Shown here: positions 15,096 through 18,278 of the stretch, piece after piece | Layout: the number at the start of each line of letters is the position of its first letter | Position numbering within the stretch: the stretch's first letter is position 1 | Assembly: GCA_018646825.1 (NCBI GenBank) | Contig: JABGUA010000021.1 | Coordinates: forward strand, 1-18,278 | Source: Piscirickettsiaceae bacterium | Lineage (GTDB): Bacteria; Pseudomonadota; Gammaproteobacteria; Nitrosococcales; Methylophagaceae | Reading direction: 5' to 3' | DNA length: 18,278 nt | Made by a program: the position numbers and the translations under genes | Notes under the pieces: model-generated | What the model was told of the DNA's origin: nothing | Databases searched by the model: none | Seen by the model: the letters and a program-made list of their open reading frames with translations, nothing else

Positions 15096-16291
15096 CGAAT
15101 ATAGAAGCGGCAATAAATAAGCTTCATCTGCTCAGCCAATATGAGATTACTGATTCTCTAGAGGAAAATGCACCTATTATCACAGAGAGAGCTAATGATA
15201 AGCATGCCATCGCCAACCAAATACAAGCTCTATTTACCGAGGGGAAAATACATCAAAATTGTGATTGGGCAGCCCATATGACCACCACTATCTCAACGGA
15301 TAGTTTAGTGGGGCAGCTACTCTCAAGCCACCATAATGGTAATTTACTGTCACCCGAGTTATACCCAACCCTAAACAGAATTAAACAACAAACACTAGAC
15401 TGGCTTTGCCAGCTGTTCGAACAAAGCCATGGTCACTTCACCTCAGGAGCCAGTTATGGCAACTTAGAAGCCCTTTGGCAGGCAAAGCAACAATACCCTA
15501 ACCGTGACACTATTTTTGCTGCTAAAACAGCCCACTACTCCATTGACAAAGCCAGTCAAATTTTAGGACTAAAAGTACAGTATATTGCGACTGACAGTGA
15601 TGATAAAATCGATTTAGCTCAGTTAAGAAGGGCCTGCGAACTAAATTCACCATTAGCAATTATTGCAACTGCGGGCACCTCTGCAAGTGGGGCCTTTGAC
15701 CCTATAGATGAGTGTATTCAAATTGCACAAGACGTCGATGCTTGGTGCCATATTGATGCCGCTTGGGGTGGCTATTTAAAATTACTACCTGAGCACCGCG
15801 CCTTATTTGGCCATCAACTCGCACATGCGAACTCGCTTTGCTTTGATCCCCATAAAGCTTGGGCCCAGCCCAAACCCGCTAGCATTTTGTTATATCAACA
15901 ACCCGCCAGCCCGATGATGTCGATCGAAGCCGATTATCTTCATCACCAGCCTGATAGTAAGTTGCCCGGTTCTCAGGGGGGCCAGGCCTTCCTCCCACTC
16001 TGGTTCACGCTTATCTCATCCGGTGTTGAAAGCCTGCGCTGCAACAGCCGACATGCCCTAGGACAAGCACAACTTTTTACGGAGTTCTTAGCTGAACAGA
16101 CCCAGTGGCCAATCTTCAGATCACCTAGTGGTATCGTTTGTTTTGAGACTGAAGAAAAATTAACATCCCTCATTCAACAGGGAGTTATATCAACAGCTCA
16201 GAGGAATAACAGAACTGTTTATCGCACCGTTTTTATTGGCAACCATATTAAAGCTAAAGCACTCATTGAGAAATTACAGCCTTATTTTTAA
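15092..16291 (+). CDS. PLP-dependent group II decarboxylase, MfnA-like
   Basis: The 399-residue product is a group II pyridoxal-phosphate amino acid decarboxylase, close in length to archaeal MfnA (about 396), which makes tyramine from tyrosine. Visible signatures are FTSGASYGNLEALW (the substrate/PLP phosphate loop), the PLP-stacking AHYSIDKAS, the pyridine-N aspartate in HIDAAWGGYL, and the Schiff-base lysine, Lys255, in FDPHKAWAQP. It starts on the ATG overlapping the kinase stop and is the last gene of the block; the convergent damX-like gene follows. No terminator is evident in the 61 bp after it. Substrate cannot be read from sequence: tyrosine, glutamate, aspartate or another amino acid are all possible in this family. 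Being inside an Mfn-like block makes tyrosine the best guess. Confidence 0.83.
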   Translation: MTNIEAAINKLHLLSQYEITDSLEENAPIITERANDKHAIANQIQALFTEGKIHQNCDWAAHMTTTISTDSLVGQLLSSHHNGNLLSPELYPTLNRIKQQTLDWLCQLFEQSHGHFTSGASYGNLEALWQAKQQYPNRDTIFAAKTAHYSIDKASQILGLKVQYIATDSDDKIDLAQLRRACELNSPLAIIATAGTSASGAFDPIDECIQIAQDVDAWCHIDAAWGGYLKLLPEHRALFGHQLAHANSLCFDPHKAWAQPKPASILLYQQPASPMMSIEADYLHHQPDSKLPGSQGGQAFLPLWFTLISSGVESLRCNSRHALGQAQLFTEFLAEQTQWPIFRSPSGIVCFETEEKLTSLIQQGVISTAQRNNRTVYRTVFIGNHIKAKALIEKLQPYF

Positions 16292-16352
16292 TCTGTTGCT
16301 GAACACTATCAAATCGACGCAACCAGGATGGCAAGGTATTCAAAGGGGCAGG
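16263..16352 (-). pseudogene. Detached C-terminal tail of the damX-like SPOR domain
   Basis: Beyond the TGA at 16353-16355 the same frame continues for 29 codons to a TGA at 16263-16265. It encodes LNTLPSWLRRFDSVQQQIK, which closely resembles the usual end of DamX-type SPOR domains (a PW-V/L-R or K segment followed by a VQQ segment). This shows that the gene originally extended to about 16263, overlapping the 3' end of the convergent decarboxylase gene by 29 bp. This stretch would otherwise look like an intergenic gap. Confidence 0.6.
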
Positions 16353-17716
16353 TCAACCAGTGCTCGCTTTAAGCGCCGCTTGTTTGCTTTGAAAAGATCC
16401 GTATACCAACACATGCCAGACTTGACCATTTCTCATACTTTCAAAAATAGCAACATCACCTACTAGAGCATATTGCTCAGTAAAATCATATGCTTCTTCC
16501 TTTTCCCACGACCCCATCAACTGAAAAGTATAATGATTGGCAGCCTGAGCCATTACCCACTCTTTTTTCAAAAAGTCAGGAATCACAGGAGCTGAATCAA
16601 CAGGAGTAACTACCGCAACCGGCGGCTGTGTTTTTTCAACTAGATTTTGGGTAGATTTTGATTCCGCTGCTTCAACCTCCAACTCATTGATATCAGGAAT
16701 TTCAGCAATTAAATCGGCCAATTCATCTCGTTCTGCCTGCTCTTCTGTCACAACAAGTGGCAAGTCAGCTTCTTCCTCAATCACCATTGTCGTTTCATCT
16801 AAGGCAGAATTATCAGGCTCTGCCGCTATCAACCAACCATTCACCGTATCTTGAAACAGCAACAGCAACAGAAATGCAACGATAACGACACCCAAGCCAG
16901 CCCATCGCATCGTCATCTTGGCTAGCCAATTATCTAACATTGCCCATGTCGGTTTAGTCTGCTTAATTCCCAATAGCTGCTGGTGTGCTAGCTGATTGAC
17001 CATGTCGGGACTGCCCATCGATTGTTGATAAATTCGCTTCAAATCTTTATCAAAAAAAGGGCTGTCTGCACGAAAACCAACCCCATTTAAGCGGTGCATT
17101 AGATAAGACGATAACTCATTCTCAGATAAAGCAGGTAGTGTTACAACTTGAAGCCTATTCTGTGCTGATCCAGGTAAGATAAAAGGTTGCCTCGATGCAA
17201 TCACGGCTTGTAATAAAAAGCCTTTCTCTCCTTGCCACGTTATCCATGTAGCAATTTCAGATCGCAATGATACAGCCAATAAATCGGCATTATCAATCAG
17301 CATTACAGGCGTGATACCCAATTGCCTCAGCTGCTCAAGTCTGATTTTGAAAACCTGCAAAGGATCTTCTGCAGACTCAATATCATGACTATTAACCCCC
17401 AAGCCAATAAGACATTGGCCCAAGATAGCTGACATATCCGTATGTAGCTCAGCATTAACGAAACACAAGCGAATCTCATCACCCGTACGCTGTTGAATTG
17501 CATTAACAAAGCTGATTTTCCGTAACCTTGTTCCGCCACCAAGTTTGCAATTTTATCGCTGGCCCGAACAAGATGTAACAATAAATTTAAGCGGTGGCCT
17601 GCCTGACCACCTGCATAAAAAAGTGCTGGCTCAATAAGATCATTAAATGGTGCAGAGCTTAATGCCAGCTTTGTAATGTAGCTGGGTTCACTGGCTGATG
17701 TAGTTAATTCACTCAT
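16353..17716 (-). pseudogene. damX: DamX-like AAA ATPase/SPOR-domain protein, disrupted by a frameshift and a stop
   Basis: Two overlapping frames make one gene. The first (from the ATG at 17716) runs through EQGYGKSALL, a Walker A motif of an AAA domain. The second continues in another frame with AIQQRTGDEIRLCFVNAE, PVMLIDNADL (Walker B) and the rest of the ATPase domain. A single membrane helix follows (WAGLGVVIVAFLLLLLF, about 16845-16911), then an acidic Glu/Pro-rich linker and a partial SPOR domain (YTFQLMGSWEKEEA, HVLVYGSF). This is the DamX architecture: an inner-membrane division protein with a periplasmic peptidoglycan-binding SPOR domain. It directly follows aroB (15 bp), as damX does in other gammaproteobacteria. 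The frame changes by one base near 17504-17510; the downstream frame has no proper start (only TTG at 17468). A TGA at 16353 cuts the SPOR domain. It is either a pseudogene or carries sequencing errors. Confidence 0.72.
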
Positions 17717-17731
17717 CTCGTGACGCGCCTC

Positions 17732-18278
17732 TTAATGTTCGAAATGTGCCAAGGTCTCTGCTAATTTGGCAGCATCATAATCATCGCTAATCATCGCCTG
17801 ACCGAGTTCTTTTAACAGTACCAAACGTATCTTACCCGCTTGTACTTTTTTGTCTACAGACATCAATTTCATAAACATAGCAGCTGACATGCCTTCAGGT
17901 GCTTCGACAGGTAAACCCGCAGCAATAAATAACGCTTTAATTCTTGTTACATTTGCTTTTGTTAACCAGCCTTGTCGCATTGACAAGTCAGCCGCCATCA
18001 CCATACCAATTGCAATAGCTTCACCATGTAATACTTCACCATAACCCATGCCTGTTTCAATCGCATGCCCAAAAGTATGCCCTAGGTTTAGTAAAGCACG
18101 TACACCCTGCTCACGCTCATCATCAGCCACAATATTTGCCTTATCTAGGCAAGAGCGTTCAATCGCTTCAGACAATAAAGCCGGCTCGCGTGCAACCAAA
18201 CCAGAAATATGTTGCTCAAGCCATTCAAAAAATTCAAGGTCATTGATTAAACCATACTTGATGACCTCTGCTAAACCA
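17732..18278 (-). CDS. aroB: 3-dehydroquinate synthase, 3' part (5' end outside window)
   Basis: AroB converts DAHP to 3-dehydroquinate, step two of the shikimate pathway. The gene runs off the window: 182 codons are visible and the frame is open to the last base, so the ATG at 18199 is internal. The segment begins with GLAEVIKYGLI, which holds the metal-binding glutamate of the family. It then shows LNLGHTFGHAIE with the conserved metal and active-site histidines, GYGEVLHGEAIAIGM and DKKVQAGKIRLVLLKELG, ending at an ordinary C-terminus. Chorismate, the pathway product, is also the substrate of PabB in this window. The damX-like gene begins 15 bp downstream, consistent with the common aroK-aroB-damX order. 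No anomaly is visible in the part present. Confidence 0.96.
   Translation of the reverse strand, partial: GLAEVIKYGLINDLEFFEWLEQHISGLVAREPALLSEAIERSCLDKANIVADDEREQGVRALLNLGHTFGHAIETGMGYGEVLHGEAIAIGMVMAADLSMRQGWLTKANVTRIKALFIAAGLPVEAPEGMSAAMFMKLMSVDKKVQAGKIRLVLLKELGQAMISDDYDAAKLAETLAHFEH

Noticed and set aside
16363..16381. Overlapping short palindromes CGCTTTAAGCG and AAGCGCCGCTT as a terminator
   Set aside because: They lie in the coding part of the damX-like gene, stems are only 5 bp, and no T-run follows; chance is likely.
17327..17468. Two separate genes from the overlapping - strand frames in the damX region
   Set aside because: The N-terminal frame loses family similarity after Walker A and the second frame begins only at a TTG, with its similarity continuing upstream; one broken gene explains both.
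1..18278. CRISPR arrays, insertion sequences, tRNA or rRNA genes, phage genes
   Set aside because: No regularly spaced repeats, transposase motifs, terminal inverted repeats or RNA gene signatures were seen on either strand.

Overview
The window looks like a chromosomal segment of a methylotrophic gammaproteobacterium of the Methylophaga type. Two kinds of evidence point there. The first is the tetrahydromethanopterin (H4MPT)-linked formaldehyde oxidation genes mch and fae, with their usual companion cofactor genes. The second is gammaproteobacterial housekeeping: a ChpA/PilL-type CheA, an Slt70-type transglycosylase, a CCA-adding enzyme with an HD domain, and an aroB-damX pair. The genus is inferred from gene content and a moderately AT-rich, Gln-rich coding style; no database search was possible.

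Layout. (1) 2-3550 (+): the 3' part of a large hybrid CheA histidine kinase (its 5' end lies outside the window) and a small CheW-like protein, probably the signalling core of a type IV pilus (Chp/Pil) chemosensory system. (2) 3600-6786 (+): slt and cca. (3) 6865-9622 (+): mch, a RimK-like ATP-grasp ligase and a CitG-like protein, the last two overlapping. (4) 9623-9771: an intergenic leader rich in inverted repeats, then fae (9772-10290), ended by a strong hairpin that lies between converging genes. (5) 10336-11019 (-): an orphan HisA-like TIM barrel, divergent from the next block with only 22 bp between the start codons. (6) 11042-16291 (+): a tightly packed block of ATP-grasp ligase (MfnD-like), hydantoinase/ASKHA-fold protein (MfnF-like), pabB, amino-acid-kinase-fold protein (MfnE-like) and a PLP decarboxylase (MfnA-like). 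(7) 16263-18278 (-): a damX-like gene that appears broken, and the 3' part of aroB.

How the parts work together. Fae condenses formaldehyde with H4MPT and Mch hydrolyses methenyl-H4MPT to formyl-H4MPT. The formyl group then goes to a methanofuran-type carrier (formyltransferase/hydrolase, not in this window). Blocks 3, 5 and 6 look like the supply side. PabB makes the aminobenzoate part of the pterin cofactor. The RimK-like and CitG-like proteins are the standard unexplained neighbours of mch and fae in methylotrophs. The MfnA/D/E/F-like set resembles four of the six archaeal methanofuran steps.

Most worth a second look are the bacterial methanofuran-like block with its own decarboxylase, the uncharacterised HisA-like protein, the structured fae leader, and the damX gene with a frameshift just after Walker A plus an in-frame stop inside its SPOR domain.
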